The translations under genes were made by a program, and so were the position numbers. This document shows positions 11,120 through 22,568 of a stretch of 64,000 nucleotides of DNA, in pieces (the first letter of the stretch is position 1; the number at the start of each line of letters is the position of its first letter). Source of the DNA: Muscardinus avellanarius (taxonomy: Eukaryota; Chordata; Mammalia; Rodentia; Gliridae). The DNA is taken from the NCBI GenBank assembly GCA_963383645.1, contig OY726563.1:30609575-30673574 (forward strand), given 5' to 3'. The notes below the pieces were generated by a model, which saw only the letters and a program-made list of their open reading frames with translations, was not told where the DNA came from and ran no database searches.

Positions 11120-13143
11120 TTTTTTAATTTTTTTTTATTGGTGCACTGTATTCATACATCATAGTGGGATACAAATTTTTGTAGACATACATGCACACAT
11201 CGCCCAGTCAGCCCCCACCCGATCCCCACCCCATTCTCTCCCCATCCCTCCCTCCCATGCTTGGCTTAGTGGTTGACATCTAGAATTATAGCAATTTATC
11301 CAAAATTAAAAATAATAATCTCACATAACAGTTTCATTTGTCTGATACCAAGCTTTTGATGACTTAAAGATAACATTTCAATATTTCTTTTTACTTTCTT
11401 TCTTACCAGAGAATATTTTTTTCTATTTTTTTAGGTGAAACTATCATATATTTATATATTTATTTTTCAGAAAAAAAATCTATCCTAATATGGAATATGG
11501 ACTCTAGATACCCAAAACGATCTTGAAAAAGAACAAAGCTAGAAGATATATATTTTCTGCTTTCAAAACATATAAAGCTACAATAATTGAAACAGTGTAG
11601 TACTATTCTAAAGGCAGATATATAAACCATTGGAGTTAAATAAAAGCCTAGAGCTAAATTCTTCCCTATATTGTCAAGTTATTTTTGACAAGGATTCCAG
11701 GAACATTTGGTGGTGGAAATAATAATCTTTAAATATTGTTGAAACATAATAATTACATGGAAAAGAATAAAGTTGGACCCTTACCTAATCCCATATACAA
11801 ATATTAACTCAAAATAGATAAAAGACCTAAATATAAATCTTAAGACTATAAAGTTTTAGAAGAAAATCTGGGTCATAAAACTTCACAACACTGAAATTGG
11901 CAGTGATTTCTTGGTTATGATTTCAATGGCACAGGCAACAGAAGAGTATACAAACTCCCTAAAAAATAAAAAAAAAGTTGTATATCCAAAGACAATGTAA
12001 ACAGAGTTAACAGTTACTAATAGCATGGGATAAAATATTTCCAAATGATATATTTGAAGGTATATTAATATTCCAACTAGAAATCCTAAAAATTAACAAC
12101 AATAAAGGCAAACAATACCATTTAGAGATAGGTAAAAGACTAACATAAGCAAAGAATCTCCACAGATAACCAATCTTAGTTGACTGTTGGATGAAAACTC
12201 TTGTTTCTCTGGTTCTGGTGTGTGTTACCTCTTTCTTCTTTGTAGTTAATCTCTTTGAGTATTTTCTCTAGTGCTGGTTTTGAAGACATAAATTCCTTCA
12301 GTTTCTGTTTGTCATGGAAGCTTCTTATTTCTCCATCTAATTTGATAGAAAGTTTTGCTGGGTAGGAAATTTTTGGCTGTAAGTTATTTTCTTTCAGAGT
12401 TTGGAATATGTTACTCCAAGCCCTTCTGGCTTTCATGACTTGGTTTGGGAAGTCTGGAGTGATTCTATTTGGTTTGCCTCTGAATGTCATTTGGCCCTTT
12501 GTTTTTGTTGCCTTTAAGATTCTCTGCTTGGCTTCCACATTGGTCATTTTGACAATTATGTGGCGTGGGGATCCTCTTCTCCCATCCTGTCTAAAGGGAG
12601 TTCTATAAGTTTCCTGGACCTGTGTATCAACCTCTTGCTCTATGTTTGGAAAATTTTCTGCTATTACTTCCTTGAAGAGATTGTTGATCCCTTTGGTTTC
12701 ACTTTCTTTTCCCTCCTCTATTCCAATTATTCTTAGGTTAGCTCTCTTAAAATGGGCCCATTTTTCTTCAATATCAGATTCCTGCTGTCGGATATTTTTT
12801 CCTAGATTAGAAACTATGCGTTCATTTTTGGAATGATCATCTTCTAAGAGTGAGATTCTGCTCTCCATGTGGTCTAATCGGTTGTTTGTGCTTTGAATTG
12901 AGGCCTTTACTTCATTAATTGTATCCTTTATCTCTTTTTGGCTCTCTCTGAGTTCTTTTCGAAGCACCTCTATTATTTCTACAGTTATTTTCCTGATTTG
13001 ATCTTCTAGAAATCTCTGATTTTCTGTTTTATTGGGTTCTGATGTTGTGGGGTTTTGGGCATTGATTGCTCCAGTATTATTCCTCTTTCCCATGATTTTG
13101 GAAGTTTGTGCCTTCTCTGGCTTCTTCCCTTGGGTCACTATGA
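11120..13143 (-). mobile_element. Rearranged L1 derivative, copy B (ORF1 plus inverted ORF2 piece)
   Basis: Minus-strand order: truncated 5' end at 13143, ORF1 (13093-12176), an inverted ORF2 fragment (about 12170-11420), about 150 bp of unrecognised AT-rich sequence, then an L1 3' UTR (11290-11140, GGGTGGGGATCGGGTGGGGG type) and a poly(A) tail (poly(T) on +). The order and junctions match copy C base for base apart from point changes, while the outer flanks differ, so the rearrangement predates dispersal. Confidence 0.85.
12176..13093 (-). CDS. L1 ORF1 protein, uninterrupted (copy B)
   Basis: A 305-aa open frame starting at MGKRNNTGAINAQN; the frame stays open a further 33 codons upstream, but only into A-rich junction sequence. 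It reads as a normal L1 ORF1p: a coiled coil (residues about 30-110, LEDQIRKITVEIIEVLRKEL, NRLDHMESRISLLEDDHSKN), an RRM-type core (NLRIIGIEEGKESETKGINN), and the C-terminal domain with TPFRQDGRRGSPRHIIVKMT and ISYPAKLSIKLDGEIRSFHD. ORF1p is a trimeric RNA-binding chaperone that coats L1 RNA. The element has no ORF2, so it cannot move alone. Whether the protein is made is unknown; its own 5' UTR promoter is truncated away. Confidence 0.7.
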   Translation of the reverse strand: MGKRNNTGAINAQNPTTSEPNKTENQRFLEDQIRKITVEIIEVLRKELRESQKEIKDTINEVKASIQSTNNRLDHMESRISLLEDDHSKNERIVSNLGKNIRQQESDIEEKWAHFKRANLRIIGIEEGKESETKGINNLFKEVIAENFPNIEQEVDTQVQETYRTPFRQDGRRGSPRHIIVKMTNVEAKQRILKATKTKGQMTFRGKPNRITPDFPNQVMKARRAWSNIFQTLKENNLQPKISYPAKLSIKLDGEIRSFHDKQKLKEFMSSKPALEKILKEINYKEERGNTHQNQRNKSFHPTVN

Positions 13144-13159
13144 CTTTTTTTTTTTTTTG

Positions 13160-13500
13160 GTTGTGTACAGTGTAAGTTCTGATTTTCCACATGGCTATCC
13201 AAATACCATTGAATAAGTTTTTCTTTTTCCTAGTAATACTAGTTATCTTTCATCAGGTACCTAATTTCCATGTGTGCCTAGTCTATTCAGGATCTATTCT
13301 AGTCCATTAGGCCCTCTTTCTGCTCAGATGCTAGGACCACAGTTTATATATAGTAGGCATCTAGTATGTTTTAGTATATACTAGAAAGAGATTTTTCCTT
13401 TTAGGTTTTTTTTTATTGTTTGTGAGCTATTCTTATATGTCTACTCTCATGTATAAATTTTACTATTAACTTATCTAGTCCAGAAAACTAATTTGTCATT
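13160..13500 (-). mobile_element. Probable ancient L1 ORF2 fragment
   Basis: Antisense text resembles old ORF2 (GATTTTCCACATGGCTATCC, TCTATTCAGGATCTATTCTA). Heavily eroded and the far boundary is vague. Confidence 0.45.
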
Positions 13501-13835
13501 ATCTTTATTGAGATTTCTTTCATTTTTGAACTTTTCCCCCAAAAATCTGCTCTTATCATAACTGATCTCAGTATGTAGTAGCTTCATTTATCCAATTTCT
13601 GATCACCAAACCTTGTTGTTATCCTCACTTATTCTTTCCTTTTCGTATCCAACATTCCATAGTTGTACCAACAGTTGGTTCTAACATGAAAACATGTTCA
13701 GTATCGAGTAATCTTTCAATATCTTTACTTGTTACTACTTCACATGAAAGTCACCACCACCCTGTCTTATGTATGACTTCTTGGCATCCCTCCCCATAAT
13801 TGATTCTCAAAGAAGCAGATTATGCTTTATTTGTA

Positions 13836-14018
13836 TTTTGTTTTGTTACTAGAGTTATAATACAAGGACATTCTGCCTTCAAGCTACACACTCAGCCTTT
13901 TCTATCTTTTATATTGTAACAGAGTGTTATTAAATTGCCAAGGCCGGCCTAAAACCTATGATCTTCCTGTTTTAGCCCCCCAAGTACTGGATTATAGGTG
14001 TGTGCCACCGTACCTGGC
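13836..14018 (-). mobile_element. Old dimeric SINE, antisense
   Basis: AAGCTACACACTCAGCC and CAAGTACTGGATTATAGG to CACCGTACCTGGC. More diverged than most copies here. Confidence 0.8.
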
Positions 14019-14200
14019 TATGCTATGATTTAAAATCTCATTTCTGCATTAGCTTTTCATCTCCCTCAGAAAAGTCAAAGTACTCAGAATCACAAGACTC
14101 TACACAGTCATTTCCACCCCAAACTTCCATTCTCCTACAGTTATTTTTTACTACAACTCCTATGACACTCTACCACTCATATTCACTTTGATGTGGCTTT

Positions 14201-14219
14201 TCTCTCTTTCTCTCTCTTG

Positions 14220-14290
<71 letters not shown>

Positions 14291-14300
14291 GGACACACAC
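14201..14300 (+). repeat. (TC)n(AC)n compound microsatellite
   Basis: About 45 bases of TC followed by about 50 bases of AC with two interruptions. Confidence 0.95.
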
Positions 14301-14950
14301 AGCACATGTCCTACTTGACATTAGTAATTGTTCTTTCCTCTTCAAGAAAAATATGTCTGAGATCACTGATCACTCTCAGGTCTTTGCTAAAGTTCACTTT
14401 CTCAATGAAGAAGTATCCTGTCTTGAATTTTAACCTTGAGTCCCATCTTTGTACTATTTTTTCCCAGCATGTATCATCACCTAACATATATTTGTTGTAG
14501 TTGTTAATTGTTTGCTCTCTCCCCAGGACTTTTAGCTCTGACAGCAACATTTCTTGTCTGTTTTATTCATAGCTATGTTCCCTAGCAATGCTGTCACATA
14601 ATAGGGTATAAGTAAATATTTGATGATGGAGTGGGGTAATGGATTGGCATATTGCAAAATATATTTAATATATAGGAAAATGTGATTTAAATTTTATTTA
14701 CAAGTTGACTGAGATGTGAACTTTAAAGTGGATTTTTATTATATTGGCATTATGATTATCCCTTTCCTTGTGGCTTAGAGTATGTCATCTAAGTTTGCTT
14801 ATGTTACTAAACTATACCATTTATAACAGAGTGTGTTAAAGAGCTTCTGTCCAAGTATAATAACCCTGAAATCTTCTTTAGAACAACTATTTTAGTTTAA
14901 TGTTTGTTATGTGCTAAGAAGTGTCTAGCATTAGACAAAACAGTTTAATC

Positions 14951-15189
14951 AGGTTTTTTTGTTTGTTTGTTTGTTTGTTTGTTTTGCGGGTCTGGGGATG
15001 GAACCCAGGGGCATTCTACCTCCAAGCTACACCCTCTGTCCTATTTTTTATTGTTTATTTTGAAACCAGATCTCACTGAGTTGCAGAGGGACTCACTAAG
15101 TAGCTGAGACTGTCTGTGAACCGTGATCCTCAAGTCTCAGCCTCCTGAATGCTGGAATTACAAGTGTACGCTGGCACCACAGCTGGTTT
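14951..15189 (-). mobile_element. Dimeric SINE, antisense, with target-site duplication
   Basis: A GTTT-expanded tail, then GGTCTGGGGATGGAACCCAG to GCACCACAGCTGG. Flanked by AAAACAGTTTAATC at 14937-14950 and 15190-15203. Confidence 0.92.
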
Positions 15190-15300
15190 AAAACAGTTTA
15201 ATCTTAATCTTGAAAGTGAAGAAAATAATTGACTTTTAAGGTTTGATTATTACTCTTAAATATATTTTGTTTACCAAATTTTATCAATTAAAACAGATTT

Positions 15301-15500
15301 GCCAGGCATGGTAATGCAGGCTTGTAATCCCCGTGCTTGGGAGGTGGAGACAGGAGGATCGTGCAGGTTCGAAACCAGCCACGCTTCCTTAAGAGACCCT
15401 GTTTCCAAATAAAAATATAAAATAGGTCTGGGAGTAGAGCCCGGAGGTAGAAGGGCTTCCAGAAACCCCAGTACTACCCAAAAAAATGAAAGAAAGAAAA
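15301..15500 (+). mobile_element. Dimeric SINE, CTTAAGAG subfamily
   Basis: GCCAGGCATGGTAATGC, CCTTAAGAGACCCTGTTTCC, GGTCTGGGAGTAGAGCCC and CTTCCAGAAACCCCAGTACT. Same subfamily as the 5' module of the composite element. Confidence 0.9.
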
Positions 15501-15954
15501 GATTTACTCATATATATTTTCATCATCCTCAAATGTGGATTTTATAAATTTAGAAGTCTACTTTTATGTATAATGTTTATTTGTAATTTTTTACCTAATT
15601 TGGAACATTAGTCTAAATATACAATGGGAGAAAATGTGCTGTGTTCAGTGCTTCTCATTTTCACCAAGTATGAACTAAGTCAGATTTATTCAGATGTTTT
15701 CTGTTGAGCATCTACTGTGTAATAGATGCAGGGCATACTACAATGAATAAGCTGCTTCTCGCTCTTGATTTTTTTGTGTGTGTTTTTGTTGTTGTTTTTG
15801 AGAGCTGGTCGAGACACCTGACATATGCACAAAGACTCAGGTGTATACTTTGTATTATCTTGCATACATAAAGTTTTTGTTTGTCACTTATATTTCAATA
15901 TAGATGAAGTAGGAAAAAATCAGTAATTTGAGTGCCAAATCCTCTTTTTAATTT

Positions 15955-16258
15955 TTTGCCTTTTACTTATTTGTTTTCCATATTTTATTTATAAGTGAAA
16001 TATATTAAAAATGGTGTACATTTAGATTGTGCTTCTTGCCCTCTCCCCCCATTTCCCGGAATTCCTTCCTCCCAATAAAGAGTATCCAGGTTAACCATGT
16101 TATATTTATATGATTACACATATTCGGATGTAGCTCCTCTATTGAACAACCTCAGCTTACTTCCTCTCCTATCCTTCCATTGTAGCTTTGCTGAGATTTT
16201 TCCCTCCATCATCTGGAGTCCCTCCCTACTACTCCCTATCTTGGGCCAAATCCTCTTC
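15955..16258 (-). mobile_element. L1 3' end fragment, antisense
   Basis: TTTATTTATAAGTGAAATAT, GCCCTCTCCCCCCATTTCCC and TATCCAGGTTAACCATGTTA match the 3' end type seen at 38757-39213 (same strand) and 49100-49474 (opposite strand). Confidence 0.8.
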
Positions 16259-16274
16259 TTTAAGATCAGATGGA

Positions 16275-16460
16275 TTGTATTTGATGTCTCAACTCTGCCA
16301 TCTACTGACTATGTCTCTTTTTAATAAACATTTCACCTTTATAGGCCTCAATTTTTCTGTCTTTTAAAGGGAAGAAATTACACCCACAGCATTAGATTTG
16401 AGACTATACACTTACCGTAGTGCCTAGCACAAAGAAAGCCTCTGATAAATATATTTTATT
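16275..16460 (+). mobile_element. Ancient MIR element
   Basis: AACTCTGCCATCTACTGACT, then GGCCTCAATTTTTCTGTCTT, GGGAAGAAATTACACC and GTGCCTAGCACAAAGAAAGC follow the MIR consensus in order. Confidence 0.7.
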
Positions 16461-17060
16461 CTAGTTTTTTTGGTGCTAAGTAATAACCACTCTACTTAGG
16501 AATTATTATTTAATTTATACCATTTTTAATCTCTTCTCTCTATGGGAAAATTAATGAAATCCAAGTTTAGTTAATAGAAGTGAATCAATAGTGGTTCATT
16601 AATTTTAACATATGTACCATGCTAATGCATATGTAAATACTAGGGGAAATGGCAATGTGTACAGAATAGTATTCTATATCATCTCTAACTTTTCTGTAAA
16701 TTATTCCATAATATGAATTTTATTTTTTAAATGCACGGTTGAGGGTTCCCAGGTCTCCAATGTCCATAAAACTTGCTTTATTAAATTATAATTTGTTAGA
16801 TACTAAAATAGGTGGTTTAATGAAAAGCATTTATTTGGAATACTCAACTCTGCAACGGTTGGTATTTCTGGTGGTATGGGTGACCATGACTGGATGCATC
16901 ATCCTAGGACTTTATCCCATTCCCTGTACACTCCATGCTTTAACCTACACCCTTGTAGCCATTGTATTTTAAAAACAGAGTTAGTAATATCCAAGGTTTT
17001 GAGGTGTAAGTACAGCAATTCCTTTCTAAGGTAATTTCTCTCATTCCAGTACTGCCATTT
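16461..17060. other. Intronic sequence, nothing recognised
   Basis: AT-rich, with only chance open frames. Confidence 0.45.
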
Positions 17061-17062
17061 AA

Positions 17063-17264
17063 TTTTTATTGTACTAAGGATTGAATTCAGGGGCATTCTA
17101 ATTCTGAGGTACACCCCCAGCCACATTTTAGTTTTATTTTGAAACTGGGTCTCGCTAGGTTGATGAGCATCTCACTACTTGCTGAAGCTGTCCTCGGACC
17201 TACAGTCATCCTGTCTCCGCCTCCCAAGTACTGGAATCAATAGCATGTGCCACCACGCCGGGCT
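17063..17264 (-). mobile_element. Dimeric SINE, antisense
   Basis: TACTAAGGATTGAATTCAGG, ACACCCCCAGCC, TTTTATTTTGAAACTGGGTC, ending CCACCACGCCGGGC. Confidence 0.9.
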
Positions 17265-18700
17265 TTACATTTTAATTTTTGTGGAAATTATTAAGAAAGA
17301 AAGAATTATGCAGCCCCTTCAAACTAGGTTATGTTACAAAAGCAACATTGGAATTCTCTGAATATGAGAGTCCATGGCAGGAGGTAGCATATAGATATTT
17401 GTTAGTGACAGTGGTTATAAGAAGGGCTTAGTGTCTAAGGTATGTGAGAATTGATCACTAGGTTCCAGAATAGTACTCATTTCACTTTCAAGCAGAAACT
17501 CAGATTCTTTGGCACTATTCAGGAAACTTCTATTTCATTTAGCCTCTCATGATCTGCTGATGGCACTTAAGACAGATTTAGAATTTTACCTCACCCTTGG
17601 TGACTAAAGACCAGTGAAGAATAAAGGAATTCAGGAAGGAAAGGAGTTGGAAGTCAAGAGTGAGCACAGAAATATAGAAGGGAAACTTGAAGCATGACTA
17701 TGACCATCTTTCAGCCATACCCTATACTTTTATATCTCTATTTTCCCACATTAGAATATCCCAGGCCTTCATAAGTGAGCCAAATATGAAATTTTCTTCA
17801 GATATATGGGGGTGGCTTCCTGGGGCTGCCAAAGTCTTCCTCACTACTTTTGGGAGACACCCTGTGAATTTAAACAGGACCAAGATGTATCATTTTATGT
17901 AATCGGTGTTCTAAGCTACTGCAGGGATGAGGAAGATTTCATTTCTGTAGGCAAGCATAACATTGTTCCTTATCATTTAAAGCAAGTTTTTGTTGATCAT
18001 TTTGTTTATGTTGCTTTTAAGTTAGTGGTGAATTTTAGTCTCTGGTACTTGGGTTCTTTTGTAGATTAATAAATCCTCTGTAGTGCCAGTAATTCTTACT
18101 GGGTTATAGTTCTAACTTAATTAGGAGGGCTTCAGTCTGTATGATAATAATAAAATACCATACTTGCTCTTGGAGGAGTCTGTCCTGCCTATGCCAGCAG
18201 TCTGTTAGCCTTGACCTAAAGTTACCTCCACAGGTTTTCTCTCCTAGTGCCAGTGAACCTTTTTCAGAGCTGAACTCAATACTGGTACTAGTGAGATGGA
18301 CAGATTCATCTGCTCTCACTTGTAAAATCAGCTGAACTGTGTGTGTATTTAATAACTCTGCATATTATAGGTAGCAGTGTCTTGTTAATAATGCCTCATT
18401 TAAACTCCAAATATGCTGTTATTTACCCATTATTGAACTGTACATACAGAATCTTAGATCTTATCAGTGTGTCTCCTTAGAATTAATTTGCTAAAAGTTC
18501 ATCGCATCAATCTAGTGGAAACCCAAGTGTCCTATGGCAATATTATTTCTTGCACCAGAGTTTGAGGTTACATAAATGGTGAGTTAGGTGCTTTAAAAGA
18601 CCCTGCTTTGTGTAGCTACTTTAGTTTGTCTGAACTGCTGGAGATTAGAGCCAAGCAGATCTCATTCCTTTTTATATGCACTTATAGGAATAAAAGTCTT
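17265..18700. other. Intronic single-copy sequence, nothing recognised
   Basis: Moderate base composition and few repeats. Open frames at 17687-18069 have no recognisable domains and no coding signal I can support. Confidence 0.4.
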
Positions 18701-19520
18701 TTATTTGGTTCCATCCATTTTGCTGCAAATCATAGGATATCATTTATAATGGCTGGATCATATACTATTGCTTATATATAATACATTTTGTTTATGCATA
18801 CATCCATTGTCTGGCATCTAGGCTGATTCTGTATCTTAGCTACTGTAAATAGTACCCTAATAAAGGGGCATGCAGGTATCTTTTGAATATGCTGACAAGA
18901 GTTTCCTTTGGTTATATACCCAAGAGTGGAATAGCTGGACCATATGTTATTTTAAGTGAAATAAGTCAGACCCCAAAAGACAAATACTACATGATCTCTC
19001 TCAGATGTGAAAGTTGAATTAGTTGATCAGAATGTATAATAGGATTACTTGAGGTTGGTAAGTGTGGAGGAGAGAAAATTCAGAGGAGTTAGATAATAGA
19101 TACCAGAGAGAAGTAATGAGTTTTAGTGTTCTACAGCACAGTGTGGAGACTGAACTTCACTGTAAGCTATTATATATTTTATCTCAAAGAAAAGGGTAAA
19201 ACACCTCCCAAAAAACTAATGATAAGTAGATAAAAATGTTAATTACCCTAATCAGTAATTACCTTGATCAGTAAGTATCGTAAATACATTTGAAATATCA
19301 CTGTACCTCATAAATATGTACAATTATGTGGCAATCAAAACTTTTACATGTTTAAGGAGATGAAATTGCTAACTATCCTGATGTGATTATCATATACTGC
19401 ATATATATGCATATTACAAACTATATATAATTGTCAATTGATGTATATCAGTTACTATATATCAAATGTATCAAACTGTCATAATTTGTGCCATAAATTC
19501 ACATAATTTAAATAAAAAGT
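18700..19520. mobile_element. Old L1 3' fragment with 5' inversion
   Basis: Positions 18700-18950 read antisense (GGCTGGATCATATACTATTG, ATACCCAAGAGTGGAATAGC). From 18950 the text is sense (TTAAGTGAAATAAGTCAGAC, CATGATCTCTCTCAGATGTG). This is the usual twin-priming outcome. Confidence 0.75.
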
Positions 19521-20735
19521 AAAAATTTATCTACTCTCATCCATTTAAAACATCAATGTTTGATATGCTTTATGCTTACCTCTGCTCCTTCAGCTGCTGT
19601 TAAACATTGACCTCAAGATCATGGATTGAGAAGAAGAGACATAATCTCTTTTTAACTCTTAGAACCTTCTACTTTCTCTTCTCTGGTAATCTGAGGACTT
19701 TGAGGAAGATTGAGAAAATAGGCAGATGTCTCTAAGTGAACTGGTATCCCTCTAGCTTCTTTCTGACTATCAATAATATTTTGGTAGGTCCAACTGTGAG
19801 TTGGGTGGGTAGTACCTAGTATACTTTAAAGGGGGGTTAGAAAAAGGCTACCCAGGAAAAGGTTAGCCTCTTGAGCCCCTTTTTATCTTGTTTTCACTGT
19901 GTTGTACACACCTTGCTCTCTTGCTGTTGGGGCCTTTTGCTTGCTAACCATCTTTCTTGGAGAGAATAAAATAATACAACTAAAGCTTCCCACAATATTC
20001 TTCTAACCTACAGAAAATTCCTATACCTCCTTTTAGTTAATATAAAGAAGTCTGCTCCATTATTGATCCTGTTTTCTACCTTGCTTTTTTTCTCAAATAT
20101 ACCCTAGCCTTAATATAGGCATAAGGGAAAAAAGTAGGTTAGATCAGCCAGTCCAATGCTTAAATAGACATCCTCATGGGAAGTTAGATCAGTGTTCTTT
20201 TTTTTCAGGTAATGGACAACTGCTTCCTTGATGCTCCCTTAACCCATAATCTTAGGGTCCAGACAATATCTTGGAATCTATTAAAGTACAGCAGGCCAAC
20301 CTAACATCTACAGTAAGGACCCTTGTGGCCATCTCCTCCATTACGTTGCTGCTTTGAGATGGTTGTCTCCTTGGCAGCAATCCTGTCATAGTAAATGGCC
20401 CACGTATCCAATAATGAGCTGAAACTAGTCAAGTGGAACTAATGAGAACAAAACCTGCACACTCACATTGGAATTTGTGTGGACCCTAGATCAACAGCTT
20501 TGCTTGATAAATGTTTAGGATTATCTATGATGCCATCTGAAAGATGATGTTACCTGAGAGGAGGAGGGTAATTAGTAATTCAGAGATCAAAGGATTACCT
20601 GTTACCCAAAAAAATCACTTTCCTGAGGCCAATACACAAAACTCCTCTCAGAAGAGGAAAAGAGATAAAGGGGGCAAAACCCACACATTCTATGATGTGG
20701 TTGAAATGCATAACATGATAGCCTACAGAAAGTGA
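19521..20735. other. Intronic single-copy sequence, nothing firm
   Basis: Positions 19890-19990 have an LTR-like feel (CTTGCTCTCTTGCTGTTGGG, an AATAAA) but no ends were found. Confidence 0.4.
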
Positions 20736-20739
20736 CTTT

Positions 20740-21050
20740 TTACTTTTTTTACTTTTTTGTTTTTTGCAGTACTGAGGATGGAACCCAGGGGCATTCTACT
20801 TCCAAGCTACATCCCCAGCCCTATTTTTTATTTTTTATTTTATTTTTTTGCAGGTCTGGGGATGGAACCCAGGGCCATTCAACCTCCGAGCTACACCTGT
20901 TGCCTTATTTTTTATTCTTTATTTTGAAACAGATTCTCACTAAGTTATGGAGGGCCTCACTAAATAGCTGAGGGTGTCCACGAACCATGATCCTCCCATC
21001 TCAGCCTCCCACGTGCTGGGATTACAAGCGTGAGCCCACACACACGGCTT
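20740..21050 (-). mobile_element. Two dimeric SINEs in tandem or nested, antisense
   Basis: Two right arms follow each other (GTACTGAGGATGGAACCCAG at about 20769, GGTCTGGGGATGGAACCCAG at about 20854), but only one full left arm ends at about 21050. One SINE probably inserted into the tail of another. Confidence 0.85.
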
Positions 21051-21380
21051 ATTTTTTACTTTTAAATGATCTCACTGAATTGCAAAGGGCCTCACTAACA
21101 TTTTCTTATTTGTAGTATCCATCTTTGTACCTCATAGTGTAAGCTAACAATGGGGGGCACAAATAAAAAGAATTATAAAATAATTATGAATATTGAAAAA
21201 ATGTAGCTATTTCAGTAATGTAGTCAAAATAGTTGATGACAAAACCCAAAAATCACCATCATATTTTATTTATTCATCAATCATTTTTCACATTTTAACT
21301 TCTTTGAAATTGCCAGGCTGCTTACAAACAATGGCATATCATGGCTTAATTAAAATCAGTCCTTTTTCTTTATTAATATT

Positions 21381-21395
21381 TAAAATGGTGTTTTT
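21381..21395 (+). repeat. Left target-site duplication of the composite element
   Basis: The 15 bases are identical to 25388-25402. The SINE head GCCAGGCATGG follows at once. The preceding TT completes the TT/AAAA endonuclease site. Confidence 0.9.
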
Positions 21396-21600
21396 GCCAG
21401 GCATGGTGGCACACACTTGTAATCCCTGTGTTTGGGAGGTGGAGAAAGGAGGATTGTGTAGGTTTGAAGCCAGCCTCGCTGGCTTAAGAGACCCTGTTTC
21501 CAAATAAAAATATAAAATAGGTCTGGGAGTGTAGCTGGGGGTAGAAGGGCTTCCAGAAACCCCAGTACTACCACCAAAAAATAAATAAATAAAAATAAAA
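21396..21600 (+). mobile_element. Dimeric SINE forming the 5' module of the composite
   Basis: The left arm begins GCCAGGCATGGTGGCAC and the right arm GGTCTGGGAGTGTAGC. Its diagnostic CTGGCTTAAGAGACC and CTTCCAGAAACCCCAG are shared with the free copy at 15301-15500; the copy at 60640-60812 shares the first and a diverged form of the second. The A-rich tail runs straight into the GC-rich units. Confidence 0.85.
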
Positions 21601-21604
21601 AATA

Positions 21605-22083
21605 GGTCGCGCGCGGGGCACGCCAGCTGGGGCCCGGGTCGCGGGACTCTGGGCCCCAGGCCGAACTGCGCGTAGCACGCCAGGCCCCTGGAGAAACCGG
21701 CCCAGTAAGATGTTGGGTTCTGGGCGGGGGTCGCGCACGGTGCACAAAAGCTGGGGCCGGGTCGCGGGACCCTGGGCTCCAGGCCGAACTGCGTGTAGCA
21801 CACCAGACCCCTGGAGAAACCGGGCCCAGTAAGACGCTGGGTTCTGGGCAGGGGTCGCGCGCGGGGCACGCCAGATGGGGCCTGGGTCGCGGGACTCTGG
21901 GCCCCAGGCCGAACTGCGAGTAGCATGCCAGACCCCTGGAGAAACCAGGCCCAGTAAGATGCTGGGTTCTGGGTTGAGGTCGCGCGCGGGGCACGCCAGC
22001 TGGGGCCCAGGTCGCAGGACTCTGGGCCCCAGGCCGAACTGCGAGTAGCACGCCAGACCCCTGGAGAAACCGGGCCCAGAACA
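21605..22083 (+). repeat. CpG-rich 124-bp tandem repeat, about 3.9 copies
   Basis: Units begin with GGTCGCGCGCGGGGCACG-type sequence at 21605, 21729, 21853 and 21978; the last is cut short. Spacing is 124, 124 and 125 bp. Each unit carries many CpGs, unlike the AT-rich surroundings. The layout recalls the promoter monomers of rodent L1 5' UTRs, but the sequence family is not recognised. Confidence 0.9.
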
Positions 22084-22568
22084 GAAAAAGATAAAGAAAA
22101 ATATCGGAGAGGAGGTAAGAAAGCCGTTATGGATGCCAGGACACTGGAGATGCAGACAAAACTTATCTAAATGCACTGGAACTTATGGAAAAATTCGCCG
22201 TGAAAGAGGACTTCTATTTCTCTATATTGTTAAGAATCTCAGACATCACATATAAGGAGAGAGTTTAGCAGAGACCAAGGAGAAATGCGGTGTTGAAAGA
22301 GTTCTCCGCGATGGTGGTGGAGACTTGTATTCAGGAGAAGCAGAAACCGGATCTTACCAACTTTATTTTTTTGCAGAAATTACACCAAATGTCGAATGCT
22401 ACCATCATGCATGCTTAGGAACACCGGACAACATTCAGAGTGGAAAAAGAGCCTGGGAAGGATTTGAAACAGTGGAGGCAGTGGCAATGTCAGTGGCCAA
22501 TACTCAGGGGAGGCAGAGATCTGATACATTACACCTGGAACCTTTGAAATAATAACCACAGAGACAGT
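22084..22568 (+). other. Unique linker segment of the composite element
   Basis: Single-copy sequence between the two tandem arrays. It contains a good splice-acceptor-like tract (TTTATTTTTTTGCAG ending at 22376). A 75-codon open frame at 22325-22552 resembles nothing I recognise and is probably chance. Confidence 0.6.

Noticed and set aside
17687..18335. A cluster of 60-90-codon frames in PRRG1 intron 2
   Set aside because: No domain, no shared frame and no splice or poly(A) context; consistent with chance in less AT-rich intron.
19890..19990. LTR-like stretch with CTTGCTCTCTTGCTG and AATAAA
   Set aside because: No TG...CA ends, no partner LTR and no primer-binding site seen.
21339..22176. 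Three overlapping minus-strand open frames of about 200 codons over the 124-bp units
   Set aside because: The unit is not a multiple of three, so the same repeated peptide appears in all three frames; GC-rich repeats lack stops by chance. No domain is recognisable.
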